From Bradysia coprophila (taxonomy: Eukaryota > Arthropoda > Insecta > Diptera > Sciaridae), in contig NW_023503325.1 of NCBI RefSeq assembly GCF_014529535.1, positions 2,836,826-2,900,825 on the forward strand: a stretch of DNA of 64,000 nucleotides, written 5' to 3'. A model generated the notes under the pieces. It worked only from the letters and a program-made list of their open reading frames with translations, had not been told where the DNA came from and did not search any database. Shown here one piece after another: positions 42,911 to 54,949 of this stretch (the stretch's first letter is position 1; each line of letters opens with the position of its first letter). The position numbers and the translations under genes are program-made.

Positions 42911-44712
42911 CTAAGCACAAAATTTCGTGTACCATTTCTTACTCTCTAAACACCGTGGATTCACACAGTGCGGACATCGCATTAAGAATTTAGGATTGAC
43001 GGTGACCGAACTATTCAAATGATTGATTACGATATCGGATAAAGCGTTTATAAATATTGGATGATCATTCGGTGCGGCTGCTCTACCAATCCGTTCAGCG
43101 CCAATCTTTTCGAGTTATATTTCGATTAAATTCGATCGTTGCGGATACTTGTTTTATGTGATTATCACTCACCTCTTTGGCTAATTCATCACAGTATTCA
43201 ATGTCAAGTTCATGCAACGTTTCAATGTGCTCGTTCACGAACGCTATCGGTACGAGTATAAAATTTTTCTGACCTTGTTTCACATAGCCCTGTTTTGGTC
43301 GAAGATTCAACAAATAAATGAAAAATCGGTTGAACGTCTGACGAAAAAGACATACCTTCAGGGCATCATCGGTAAATGGTTCGAGCCATGGTAATGGACC
43401 GACTTTCGATTGCCACGCCAAGCTATATGGATTGCAATGTTTCAATTCATTCATTACTAACTGAACGGAAGCACCAACTTCCGATGGATAAGCGTCTCCT
43501 CTGTTTACAGCCTTGAATTAAAAAAAAAAGTTTTAGAATTAGGATATTGTTGAGCCACGGGTTATCTGAGTGGAATTGCATTCAAGACTACAATGGGTGA
43601 TGGCAGTCTCCTCCTATCAATATTTGGAGCAGCTATCGGAAATTTGGTCGCTTCTGGGAAGTGAATGTTCTTGTGAAAAGTGAAGACATATTGAGGATTA
43701 AGCAGCCGAAAAAATTACTTGTTGACATTATAGCGTCGCCAAGACGACATACCTCGAATTAGCGCCAATAATAACGATAAATTAACATTTTCCGATAATT
43801 ATGTCCGATCAACGTGTCAAGTGTTTTCGTAATCAGGGATATTAATCGTCGTCTATCAGCCTCGTTGCTTATCTCACGAAACTTACCTTCAGCGGAAGCG
43901 AATGGGCCGAAAACAAAATGATAACTTCGTTGCGAATGTCCTCCGGGAATTTCTTCAATTCGTCTTTGATACGCTCAGCGAAAGTTTTCACCAGCAACGG
44001 ATGCGTGGCCCAGCGATCAATAATGCTCCATTTGATGTTTTTGGGAAAATCGCTACAAAGAAACACGCCATCAGTGATCATAATGAACCAATTTTAAACA
44101 AATGAACCGTCATGCTAACCGCTTCCTGTAGTGTTGGTAAATCGAATTGAAGCTGGACCCAGACGTGGCACAACTATATTGGGGATATTGTGAAAAGATT
44201 ACGACTCGTTCCGGTGAGTCTTTTTCAATTTGTTGTAATGTGTCCTCGGTCAGCGGATTGACATAACGAAAGCCAACATAATGTTTGTGCGGTGCTGTAT
44301 TCGGAGATAATTTATCCAGTTCCTTGCATAGCAAATCACCCTGTAGATTCGTCCATTTCAATATTGGTGATCCGCCACCGATTTCCTTGTACTTCTTTTG
44401 AACTTCTTCCGTACGACGTTGAGCAATCCATGGTCCCAATTTGCTGAATTGATATTTTGTTAATCTAAACTGCGTACAACACTACAACAATGGAACGTAC
44501 CTTTGGAACGGCAACTGAATCATATCCCGATCGGTCATTATTCTCAGCAGATAATCGTGCACCTGATCTGTAGTTTGTGGGCCGCCCATATTTAACATTA
44601 AAATTCCGGTTTTCGGTTTAGCTTGGGTGGAAATGCTAAAATTCCTTGACCACAGACATCTGCCGGTATGGGGTACATTACCTGCACGCAAGAATTGATA
44701 AAGTGATAACAT
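42911..44712 (-). CDS. FeCH: Ferrochelatase, mitochondrial, complete
   Basis: Terminal enzyme of haem synthesis, inserting ferrous iron into protoporphyrin IX at the matrix side of the inner mitochondrial membrane. Six exons: 44712-44501, 44443-44120, 44052-43887, 43511-43356, 43289-43173 and 43105-42911, all in phase, giving 389 residues. The first 31 or so (Arg/Ser-rich, [17 protein letters not shown]) form a likely transit peptide. Then come [46 protein letters not shown] (Cys162), FSAHSLPLK with catalytic His229, and [16 protein letters not shown]. At the C-terminus [10 protein letters not shown] provides Cys369, Cys372 and Cys377, which with Cys162 make the [2Fe-2S] ligand set of metazoan ferrochelatases. 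The tail [12 protein letters not shown] ends at a TAG. An intron of 375 nt (43512-43886) is the longest. A damaged copy lies at 32.1-33.2 kb. Confidence 0.95.
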
Positions 44713-45253
44713 GATTCTGCTGATTCACTGTAAATAATGCAAGTTTCTCACCAATAAACGACATTAACTTCGAGTAGTTCATTCTGCTTAATTCGCTTAA
44801 TTTATTTAATTGATTCGATTCGTTGCAAACACATCTGTTGTTTTAATATAGAGCTGTTTCGCCAGCCGGAAAATAAAGTTTTTTTTTTCTTTCAAATTCT
44901 CTTGTTTACTTGCGATGAAGCAAAAATGTGACGTTACCAAAAAGACCTAAAGACGTGTATCTTCTGTTATCGACATGCTACGTGACATTATGAGCGGAAC
45001 ATTTTGAACAGACTCAGAGATAAACTCAAGAAAAGTTTATGAAATCAGTTTTGCGTGTTCTAACGACATTTTCGAGTCTTGTACTCAACTGTAGGCAATG
45101 TATATATTCGCAAAAATATTTTATCGCAGTTGCTCAAATTTTCGCGATTTACACAAATTTTCATGAATTTTTACGAAAAGTTTTTCACGAAAATTTGAAA
45201 AAATCACGGAAATCTAAGAAAATTCGAGAAAATATTTTCGTGAATATAGGCTA
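44713..45253. other. Region upstream of ferrochelatase
   Basis: Includes the 5' UTR. A 75-codon frame at 45039-45266 is made of AAATTTTCG-type repeats and is not a gene. A diverged inverted relative of that AT-rich repeat appears at 46430-46520. Confidence 0.35.
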
Positions 45254-45454
45254 CACGGCAGAGTAAAATAAACCAGGCAGGAGCGGTTCATTTTAGAAAC
45301 GTCAAATAAGGGACCTAATACACTGGATGAAAATGAACTCAAGTGAACACTGACATAAATTGAAAAATTTTATTCGCAAAAAATGTAGGGCTACTAGATT
45401 ACTCAGGTCCTTATTCAAAGTAGCGCTGAGCCTGGTTAACTTTACTCTGTCGTG
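45254..45454. mobile_element. hAT-like MITE family 'CACGGCAGAG', copy 2
   Basis: 201 bp, in the opposite orientation to copy 1. Termini are CACGGCAGAGTAAA and TTTACTCTGTCGTG. TAGGCTA flanks both sides (45247-45253 and 45455-45461), a 7-bp match to the expected target duplication. A 15-bp fragment of the same terminus (CACGGCAGAGTAAAA) is at 45633-45647. Confidence 0.85.
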
Positions 45455-45846
45455 TAGGCTATCATTATAGAATCGAAGGTAAGCTATTCGTATTTCTTAC
45501 ACTTGATTTCGGTAGATATAATTTTCAATGAAAGTACAAACCAGGAATGGTCTGCCCATACAAACCGGAGGAAATAAAAAAAATCACCTTTCAATGATTT
45601 TCATTGAGAGGTGAGTTTGTTCATATGAAATCCACGGCAGAGTAAAAGTAGCTTTCATTGATAATTTTACTATCCCTTAACTTCATGTGATTTTATATAA
45701 TTAACCACCTTTTATGTGGGCCATATCCCTTGACGAACTGATATTCTTACTAGATTTTTGTAATTGCAGCAAAAATATCATAAAACGGTCTTGCTTACAG
45801 CAGCATAAATTGTCGATTCCTTTTATTTTATTCAAAATTTATTATT

Positions 45847-46204
45847 AAGGTAAATGATGGAGAGTTGACCTAGTGGAAAAGTGATCTTAAGCTGTCCGTG
45901 TAAATTTGTATGAAGAAAAAATGATCGGTCAACTTACCATCTAATAAACCGCGAGTTGTCTTATTGAATTTATATGAAATCGGACAACTCACGGTTCCCG
46001 TAGGTTAACTCTGCATTTTTATAAATTAATTAACTTTGTTAAACGAAATCTTCAATAATTAATAAAAATTATGTTAATTAAGTAAACAAAAGATTAATCT
46101 TTAAAATAAAAGTGGTTCCAAGTAACATAGTTCCAAAATCGATGAGAAATTCAAGTCCAAAGTTTGGTCTTGTCAATTTAGGTCAACTCTCCATCATTTA
46201 CCTT
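45847..46204. mobile_element. 358-bp MITE with 27-bp inverted termini
   Basis: AAGGTAAATGATGGAGAGTTGACCTA at the left is repeated in reverse complement at the right (TAGGTCAACTCTCCATCATTTACCTT, with one base difference in length). An inner pair, ACCGCGAGTTGTC and GGACAACTCACGG, lies near the middle. Non-coding. Confidence 0.75.
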
Positions 46205-46209
46205 ATTGA

Positions 46210-47560
46210 TTATTTTATTCAATTTTCAGAATAAACAAAGGGAACAAAGACGCTGGAAAGAGGACGTATTTCTTGTTCACCTCTTCAATGAAAATGAAAC
46301 TGAATTACGACCCTCGCTTTCTGGCTGCAAAGTTGACACACGACACTTTCAGTCAAGGGAATAAGTTGAGAAATTGCATTTACCGATTTCGAGAAATTTT
46401 CGGTCAATAGCACCTTCACGTCAGAGCAGGGCCCACATTCACGAAAATATTTTCTAGAATTTTCTTAAATTTTCGCGATTTTCTTGATTTTTTTTTGAAA
46501 GACTTTTCGTAAAAATTAATGAAAAATTTTCTATATGTTACATGATGCAAATTAACGGACTATTGCCAATATAATACAATTGTAATTAGCATCGACATTA
46601 TATCGCACTGACCCAAATGAAATACGTTCCCAGTCAAATTACTGCCAAATTTTTACTTTTCCATTCCACTCCCACACATTATAAAATCTTCTAAAACTCC
46701 TAAAATATAAAAAATTCTCATTGACCTCCTATAAATCAGGATCAAGATAAATACAATCAGTGGATGAGTAAAATAACATAGAAAATTTTGCATAACGCTT
46801 CTTCTTATCTCAATAAAGCAATTGTTTTTGGAAATTACTAATAACTGATTTGAAATAATATTCTGTAAAATGTCAGTGTTGGTTCATTCTGGATTCAGAT
46901 ACTGCCAATTCACATGATTTTTGTGAAATAATTTTCTTAGAAAAACTATTTTGAAGAGTCTCACTGTCAGTGGTGATAATTTGATCAAATTTTAAAATAT
47001 GTCGGAAAACTTTCCTGGTCCTGAAAGCCTTGATGTAGTAAGACATAAATGTCGAAATGACTTAGAACTTTGTGGTAACTTTGGGTGACCACAATTTTTC
47101 TGGTTTCATTTCCGATCCTGTAAAATCGGCCACTCCTAATTACCTAGTCAAAGAGTATGCTAAGACGTTAGTTTAATCTTGCTACATATTGCAACAAACA
47201 AGATACTACTTTGCACGTAGGAAATCAAATGATGTTACAAGAAATAGAGACTTCCCAGCAATAGTCATTGTAAAACGAAAAATATGAGTTTTATACAAGA
47301 AACAGGGGCTTATCAGCATTCGTATACATAGATGAATTGATCACAAAAATAGTGGCCTTCCACATCGAGCTATTTGTACAAGGAAACATAGAAGGTTGTC
47401 AAAAAAAATATTCTTCCCAGCGAACGAAAACTCCTAAAAATCTCCTAAAACGTAAGTGTAAAACCGTCCTAAAACTCCTAAAGTAGGAGGAATTTTAAAA
47501 AGTGAGAAGCCTGCTCTTTGTCACTGAATTGAGATCCGTATTTACAATTATCACTTGGTT
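46210..47560. other. Intergenic, nothing recognised
   Basis: AT-rich, no open frame over 60 codons with coding character and no clear repeat. Confidence 0.4.
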
Positions 47561-47930
47561 ACATAATAGCTATTTTGCTAACATGTGCCTAAATGGAAAT
47601 TTTGCCCAATAAATGTGAAAATTGCCAACCCGAGGCGAAGCCGAGGTTGACAACACATCGTACGCGCAAACTTCCAGTTTAAGCCCAAGTTAGCAACAAG
47701 ATTTTATGTGCAGTGGGATCTTCATTTTTCCAAATCTCCATTTACGCACTACTGTACATAAATAACTATTTTCAGCACACGACCCAATTTTCCAAACTCG
47801 AAAACTTGAGACTGGTGCTGAAAAATCAATATTACAACACTTGTAACACAACATACTATTCCCTGCTGCAAACAAATTTCATATTCATATTTTTAGGTGT
47901 CCAACGATTAAATAAAGAAACGAAATAATT
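47561..47930. repeat. Mixed repeat block near the peroxidase 3' end
   Basis: 47571-47700 (TTAGCAACAAGATTTTAT, GACAACACATCGTACGCGCAAA) is related to 36470-36560. 47771-47862 (CAGCACACGACCCAATTTTCC and GTGCTGAAAAATCAATATTAC) is related to the hairpin at 32581-32702. A (T)n-rich stretch follows. Confidence 0.6.
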
Positions 47931-48081
47931 GATTTTTTTTTAATTTGTTTTTTTTTTATTTCTATCAAATTAAGTTTAAAGAAAAAATGTAAAAATAAAA
48001 TGATTAAGAAAAAAAAAACGATTTCCACCTAAATTCTACTAGAAAATAAATTAATGTTTTAATGATTTGGAAAATGCAAAC

Positions 48082-51000
48082 TTAACCATTTGAATTAATC
48101 GAATCCTTTTTTCGAATTGCTTTCAATTTCAATAAAGGTTGAGGTATTTCAGAAGCGACATCACCACCCATTTGAATCAAGGGAACGTTCGGTAGAGGTG
48201 CTTTGTACACCGAATCAAACATGACCCAATTGTCTGGCCTGAAATATACGTTTTCATTTAAGGTTTCAACCTTTTTATCTGGAAAAGAAAATCTCTGAAA
48301 AAAAGAAACTTTACCGTTCAGGCTTAGTGAGAACCTCTATTGGAACCATGAAAATTGGAGATTTCTCCGAATTGTTGGTTCGTTTAGCGTTTAGTCTTAA
48401 TTGTCTACGATTCCGCGCCGTATCGTCAGATCGAACTAGTCTTCGTTTAACTACAGTATTTGTTGCAGTCTTGTCATCCCTGTTTCGTAATTCTTTGAGT
48501 GCTGGTAATATAAAATCGTCATTGTGTCCGTGTCTTTCCGATTCGCTTATCTTGTCGTCCTCTTGTTTGGTCAATAAAGGTAAAATAAAATCGTCAATTT
48601 CGTCAGAGTCACTACGTTTGTCCGTATAGTTTGTCATTTGTGGAAGGTTAGTCACAGTAAGTCGCTCTAAGTTCATATGTTCTGGTCTTAAGTATCCGTC
48701 TTTGTCGAAAGTTAATGTATCATTGTCTTTACTGTCATTGTCATTCAACGCTAATTGGATTCCATCCGATTTTTCTTCCAACGGTAGATCGTGTGTGTCT
48801 TTTTGTCTGGTATTTTCATTATCTACTTTATTTTCCGGAATAAACGGTACTATCGGGTAAGTGAAGACGTCTGCCAGTGATGACAGAAATTTCGTAAAAT
48901 AAGAGTAGGCCTCGTAATGAGAATTTTTCGATGGGGTTCGTAGTGGTTTGAACAGTAAACCATTCGGTCGGTGGGTTGTTATTTTGTGAATGCCGTTAAT
49001 GTCGTCAAGGGTGTAGATGTTCGGCCTAACTTTGTGTTTATTCGGATATTTGTCCTTGTAAATAAAGTCGTTACTACCGTACTGGCCGTAATGTGGTGAT
49101 GTATGTACATCGTAACTAAATGGAGTCGAATATTTATTGTTTGTCGTCAGTCCAAAGTCATCTAAATAAATCAGTGGTTTCGACGTCGTTTCAGTAGGTA
49201 TGTAATCGTCGGGCCTATCGTATATGTCAGCTTGTATTGACGGTCGAACTGATTGATCAGCATAGCCTACATCGGATGAGGAAGGCTTATAACTATTTGA
49301 AGGTATGTGGTCATGACTGGGTTCTCCTGTATTAAATGAGTATTGTGGTCGCACTGATACGTCATTCGGAGCAAGTTGTACTGGTTCTATGTAGTCAGGT
49401 CTTGAGTCATCGTCAGAAATTGGTCTATAATGTTGAGATGGTATGTTAACGGTATGGTCGCTTTGTGTCGGTTTACTGTTGTAAGTATTGTCAGTTTGAG
49501 GTGGTCTGTTGTAAGTATTGTCACTTTGTGATGGTCTGTTGTAAGTATTGTCACTTTGTGGTGGTCTGTTGTAAGTATTGTCACTTTGTGGTGGTCTGTT
49601 GTAAGTATTGTCACTTTGTGATGGTCTGTTATAGGAATTGTCGCTTTGTGATGGTCTGTTGTAGGAATTGTCATTCTGTGGTCGTCTAGTCGTTCTATCA
49701 CTGCTGTATGGACTTTGTGGTCTAATGTACACTTCCTGTTCGTCATTACTAACCGAATTGTATTCGTTAGGTGGTCGAACAACGATGTCTTCTTGCGGTC
49801 TAAATGTAGTAAAGTATGGCTTATCATTACTGTCGCCGTATTGAGTGTCGTAGTTCGTATTTGTCGCTTGATTCGTAGGTCTGTAGTCATAATTTGGTCT
49901 GTGGCTAAATACGTCATTTTGTGGTCTATTACTTGACGTAGAGTGTATGTATGGTCGGTCAGTATTTTGTCCTACATATTGAGGTTCCGGTTTTGCGTAC
50001 CCATAACTGGGTCTTTGAACATCATTTTGTGGTCGATTCGGTTTGTACTGTGATTGTGGTCTATTCGTATTGTAGTCATGCTGTGGTGTAATTTGAATTT
50101 CATGAACGGGTTTAATATCGTACGAGTGGTCATCGTTTTGGGGTCTATTGTGCGGTCTAGAATATGGTGGTCTGTACGCAACGTCATTTTGCTGTGAACC
50201 AATTGGGTGGTGGTCGTTATAGTCGTTATATGGGCGTATAGTAACGTCACTTTGAGGTCTGTACGTTTGATAATTATTAGAGGGTGTTGCGTCACTTAGT
50301 GGTCTATAGTTTTGGTATGGTTTAACGGAACTGTAACCGTATTCCCGTCTATTCGCAATTGCGTGCCCTGTGGTATGTACCGTACCGTTTGTCTCATAAT
50401 TGTCGTAAAGTTCAGCAGGAATAGTCAAGTTCAATTCATCTCGATCCGTAGCTGCCCGTGTTTTGGTGTCACGTTTTGACCTTTTGCGGCTTTTCTCAAC
50501 AGTCGATACTTCCGTTTTCTTTGGAAGCTTTGTCGTCCTCGTCTGTCCTTTTCTACGTAATTTGTTACTGATTTTGTTGGGTCGTTTGTTACTTGTCCCC
50601 GTAAAGTCCAGCTTGTTATTTATCGCACTGTCATTTGTTTTCAACTGGCTTAGTATGTCCGCAGTCGGTTTTTGAACGCCAGTCATCCCATTGGGAGTAA
50701 AGTCAACTTTGTCTGCAACCTCATCGTTTTGATTTATGATTTTCGTGACAGGTAGTTGTGGCGGAACAGGTACTTTCTTGACAAAAGGTTCCAATTCTAT
50801 CCATGGTCTAAGATCTATCGGTGCTAGTATTCCCGATCCACATAACCTTCGCTCGTTGGAAATAACATCGTGCGGCAAAAATATATGCGGCTGCAAAGTG
50901 CCTGATCCGAGCGTACGACATATGATTTGTGCCAATGAAACTTGTCGAACTGATTGTAGTTGAGCTGGCGTAAATGACGATTCAAAACCGTCGTTTTCGT

Positions 51001-52758
51001 ACCAAAATCGATCACCTTTCCTTAAGTTACTGAATTGCTGGGCGATAATACAAGCAAAAGTTGGACCCACCAAGCCTCCCACAACTGGACGTTCTGCCAA
51101 ACCAGCCACAAATAGATCAATATCTTGTACGCTTTTGTAACCCTGTTGAATTCGACGAGCGGAACGTGGTCCAACGACCTTTTCCACATCGTTCCAGTCT
51201 CGAATTGGACTTAATCCACAAGGTTCCCGCCACTGTGTGTATGAAGGGAGACCATGATCTCGGCCGCGTTGTATGTTAATTGCAGCCAGATCAAGACCGA
51301 ATGGAAAGGCTGTAAAAGGTGGGGTTGTAAAAATTTCGCTACTGAAAATTTAGCGAACTTACAGTCCGATTGGAATAAGTGGTTTGTTAGTTCTGCCGTT
51401 ATGAATTCATCTCGCTTTTGTGCTCTCTGAATTGCTAATCCTCTCAATAATCTATGCAACGACCCAGGGCTGCCCATATCGCCAATTGTATTTTCTTCAT
51501 GCAAAGTAACGTCTGTTGAAAAGAAATTTACAAAATTATTTCTTTACTCCTCCAATTTCTTCATCTGGTCACTTACTGTTATCGATAAATTGATGATGAC
51601 TATTACTTCTCATGTACGATCCTTGAATTAAAGAATGGCCAAACCTAAATGCTGCAGCTGAGAATGAATTTGCGACAGTTGGATTCACTCGAATATCGTA
51701 ATTCTTGTAGAATCCTTCACGCTCTAACTCCAGGTCGAACAATCGACAAACATCTCTTCCCAAAACTAATGGCAAAAACTCTCTGTACGTTATGTGTTGC
51801 ACCATAGCACCAATAATTCGTCTGGCTTCCTGATAATTTTTCTCATCACTCCAATGTGGATTCAAGTGAGCTAGCTCGATTGCAACGCGATTGTGTTCGC
51901 CGACTAACACGTGATGCATAGCCAATAATCCTGGCTGTTCCCCGCTTCGTGAGTCGCCCGGCCGTACACATCTGTTGTTCAACGCTCCTCGAAGACATGC
52001 ATCTTCATTAGGCGGTCCACGACCGAACAGCAGCAAACCATCACGAAAAACTCGAACATTTTCAGCGGTAATTGGATTGCTTGAATAAATGGTCGATGCG
52101 TCCAGATACGAAGTCACTTGATTTGTTTGTTCACGCCACGATAATAAGCAATCACGCCGTTGAGCTGGTGCAGATCGTAAGAATTCTAAACATCGAATGT
52201 TAAGTGGAGATAACCAAGGATCGTCTTTGGGTACCTTAATTGTGGCACAAGCGGGATGTTGTTCCGAAACGCCACAACATTGTGGTACAGAACCGTTAAC
52301 ACTTCTGTTGAACAGCAAACGTAACATTAAAATCAATTGAATTGATTCATTTTTTGTTACACTTTTACCTCGGTTGAGCCGTAGATGTAATGTCATGATC
52401 GATGAACTGACCCCACTGAGCCAACATAAGTGTAACGGGCGAATCACTGTCCCTCGATCCATGAACCAATAAGCTGATAAATCTGGCTGATGCTAACGGT
52501 CCACCATTGACCGATAATCGAATGTTCTCTATTCCATCAGCATATTCAGGACTCAGGAACCGATGGAATGGTAGTTGAGCGGAACCCCATCTTGGCTTTC
52601 TGGAATTGTTACAAGTGCCGTCGTGGGTGCGATAACGACGACTCGCTGGTGTGCATCTGGGCTGCGTTCGTGGGGGGCAAAATGATTCCAGTGGCGTTTT
52701 TCGCATGGATATCTTAACAGGTGCTTGTCTTCCATATCCGGAGAAGTTTAGCTTGTAA
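48082..52758 (-). CDS. Animal haem peroxidase (peroxinectin-like) with long low-complexity C-terminal extension
   Basis: Secreted or membrane-lumen peroxidase of the animal haem peroxidase superfamily. Exons: 52758-52369, 52304-51577, 51512-51363, 51309-48315 and 48238-48082, in phase, about 1470 residues without the first exon. The catalytic domain has the distal histidine in LAQWGQFIDHDITSTAQPR, the Arg/Glu pair in REQTNQVTSYLDASTIY, and the proximal histidine in AAFRFGHSLIQ. NIQRGRDHGLPSYTQWREPC, GLVGPTFACIIAQQF and LAQIICRTL follow. The extension, over 800 residues within the 3-kb exon, is rich in Pro, Asn, Tyr, Asp and Arg. It includes basic KRSKRDTKTR-like stretches that could be proprotein-cleavage sites. 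The last exon ends LIQMGGDVASEIPQPLLKLK. The first exon (signal peptide) is upstream and not joined; a candidate is listed separately. Animal peroxidases of this type oxidise tyrosines in cuticle, eggshell or matrix proteins; the exact role here is unknown. Confidence 0.9.
49476..49690 (-). repeat. 30-bp tandem repeat inside the peroxidase tail (10-residue repeats)
   Basis: Seven to eight copies of a 30-bp unit encode SDN(S/T)YNRP(S/P)Q. The frame is kept, and single-base changes are mostly synonymous or Ser/Pro, Ser/Thr swaps. The opposite strand gives a Cys/Tyr-rich shadow frame that is not a gene. Tyr-rich repeats would suit dityrosine cross-linking by the attached peroxidase. Confidence 0.85.
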
Positions 52759-52982
52759 CTGTTGAGGAATATTTTTTTTAAATTATTTTATTTTTATTTA
52801 AACGAAAGTTTTGTTGTTGAAGGAGTAGTGAGATTAAATACAGTTACGCCTTTTTCATATGGCACTTTGGACAAGCGTTCAAAAAATCGGCGTTTTAGTC
52901 TACAAAAAAGAATTTGAGTCACTTATGACCTGTAATGACCTGAGCAAAATTTGTAGCCTACATTTAGGCGTTACTTAGTTTA

Positions 52983-53259
52983 TTTTTGCTGATATCTTTT
53001 CATCAGAATCCTTTTTGTAAAATGTAAGACGACAATCACGACCAAGAATGTTGGCTTTCAATAAAAAATAGATTTGGTTACAGCACTTTGACTAGTCCAA
53101 AGGGAAGTCAACAGTTTATGCATATTTAGGTAAACTGTTGACTTTTCTCAGGATTGGTCAAATTGCCACAAACAAAACTATTTTTTTAATTGAAAGCCAA
53201 CATTCTTGGTCGTTACTGTCGTCTTACATTTTTCGAAAAGGACTCTAATGAAGCAAAAA
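52983..53259. repeat. 277-bp foldback element upstream of the peroxidase
   Basis: TTTTTGCTGATATCTT with AATGTAAGACGACA and GACCAAGAATGTTGGCTTTC in the left arm are matched at the right by GAAAGCCAACATTCTTGGTC, TGTCGTCTTACATT and AAGCAAAAA. Arms are about 85 bp each with few mismatches. Confidence 0.75.
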
Positions 53260-53449
53260 TATAATATGAAACGCACAGATGTAGTTAAGCATCGAAGCCT
53301 CTTAACAAGGTGCAACAGTCTAAAATCAACAGAGGACTATTTCATTGAAAATATTTGTAAAAAATATTGTAAGCTAAGAATAAGTAATGAACACAGACGA
53401 TTTATCAGCTATAAAGGAATTCACAGAGTATGTTCAAATAGCTATTAGC

Positions 53450-54640
53450 AGCCACATTATTCCATTATTCCAGCTATTAATCTAAGCAGATATAAAACGA
53501 AAAACTTTTGATTAAAACATTTTGTGCGAATAAGAGTGCAAAAGTTAGTTCAAAGGTAAACGAAAAAGTTGGAAAGCAAGTCAAACAGGAATTTCACTTT
53601 CTAATAAAAAAAAATTCTGATAACAGGCAACATTTAAATCTGAAAATAATGGTCGATTCCTAATCGACTCCTTGGAAATGTTACGGTTGAATAAACAATA
53701 ATTTTTGGTTGAAAGTGAATCCGATTCAAAATGTTAAAGGATGAAATAAAAAAGAAATAAAACTTGTAGGCACATCTCTTTTGAAAAATCACTTTTACTA
53801 AATCAACTTCTATTTACACTTTCTATAATCGTTAAATGACTAGGTAAAATTTCACCTTTATTTTGAGAATGGCACGTTATAATTCGTATACACACATTAT
53901 ATATATAAGTGCTTGACCGAAAAGAAAGGAAAATTCAAAAATTGAAAACTAGGTTAAATCATATCCGGCAAAACACCACATACAACCCATAGTTCACGGT
54001 CACAAATCAAATTGACTTTTACTTTGTTTTTATTTTTGTTCTTTCTCATTATTTAAAAAAAAAATTAAAAAAATTAAATTTGTTCCATTCAGCTTCGATA
54101 TCAACAATCAAATGAAACAATTTGAATGTCACTATGTTGTATTTATAAAAAGAGAAAGTGGAAAAAAGATTGTGACCACTTAGTTGGTTTGGGTGGGGGC
54201 AATATAAATCCAAATCTTTAAAAGCCATAATTCAATTTTGTATGCATTGGCATTTTTTTTTGCTTCATTATTTGGATTCAACATTTTGTAAACGAAGTGC
54301 TTTACTTGAAATAATTTGATTAAATTAACAACTAAACTAAAAAAATTTAAAATATTATGAGTATTCCGCTTCATATAATTCAATATAACCCGAGCTGAAC
54401 AATGTTATACTAATTCAAGCGAACAATAAACAATTGTCACAAAATATCCCAACCAAATTGACTGGAATATAATTCGGACTTTAAACGTGCAATTATAATT
54501 TGTCGTTGTTTTATATATATTATTAACACGACAATATTATTATGTGTGTGGGGTGATGGATATTAATAACACTGATGCACAATTTCAGTCTATATATCTT
54601 TCTTAAGCAAACATTCGTCTTCATATTTTAGTGTGTGGCA
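53450..54640. other. Intergenic or intronic, AT-rich
   Basis: No gene recognised. If the signal-peptide exon at 54.9 kb belongs to the peroxidase, this would be its first intron. A (GA)n run is at 54670-54686. Confidence 0.35.
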
Positions 54641-54831
54641 CGGCACAATGATAATGGGACATGATAACGTGAGAGAGAGAGAGAGAAAAAAAAATTATTA
54701 AAATAAGAGAAAGTGTCAATTTTGACTATTTAGTATATCTGTTTGATATACTTAACATCTTTTGTTAAAAAAAAAAAAAACACAAAAAAGAACGTATAAA
54801 AGGGCACCATAACATATGGAAATTTGTATAC

Positions 54832-54942
54832 CTGTTGGATGGCTTTCTCCTTCATTATTTCGTATTTGATCAAATTATGTTCGTTATACATATTACTGTA
54901 CAGTGTGAGAAAACACGTTGAAATGATGACTCCAAGCTTCAT
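54832..54942 (-). CDS. Candidate first exon with signal peptide
   Basis: An open frame starts MKLGVIISTCFLTLYSN, a plausible secretion signal, and runs 37 codons to IQQ, where a good donor CAG|GTATAC occurs. It is on the peroxidase strand and about 2.1 kb upstream of the first peroxidase exon found. However, it ends in phase 0 while that exon needs two preceding bases, so at least one further exon would be required. It may instead belong to nothing. Confidence 0.3.
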
Positions 54943-54949
54943 TTTTTTA

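Noticed and set aside
49465..49689. Cys/Tyr-rich repetitive protein on the plus strand
   Set aside because: It is the complement of the peroxidase 30-bp repeat; splice phases and domain continuity support only the minus strand.
49387..49917. A 176-codon Thr/His-rich frame on the minus strand
   Set aside because: It is a shifted frame of the peroxidase tail, open because the repeat unit has no stop in that frame.
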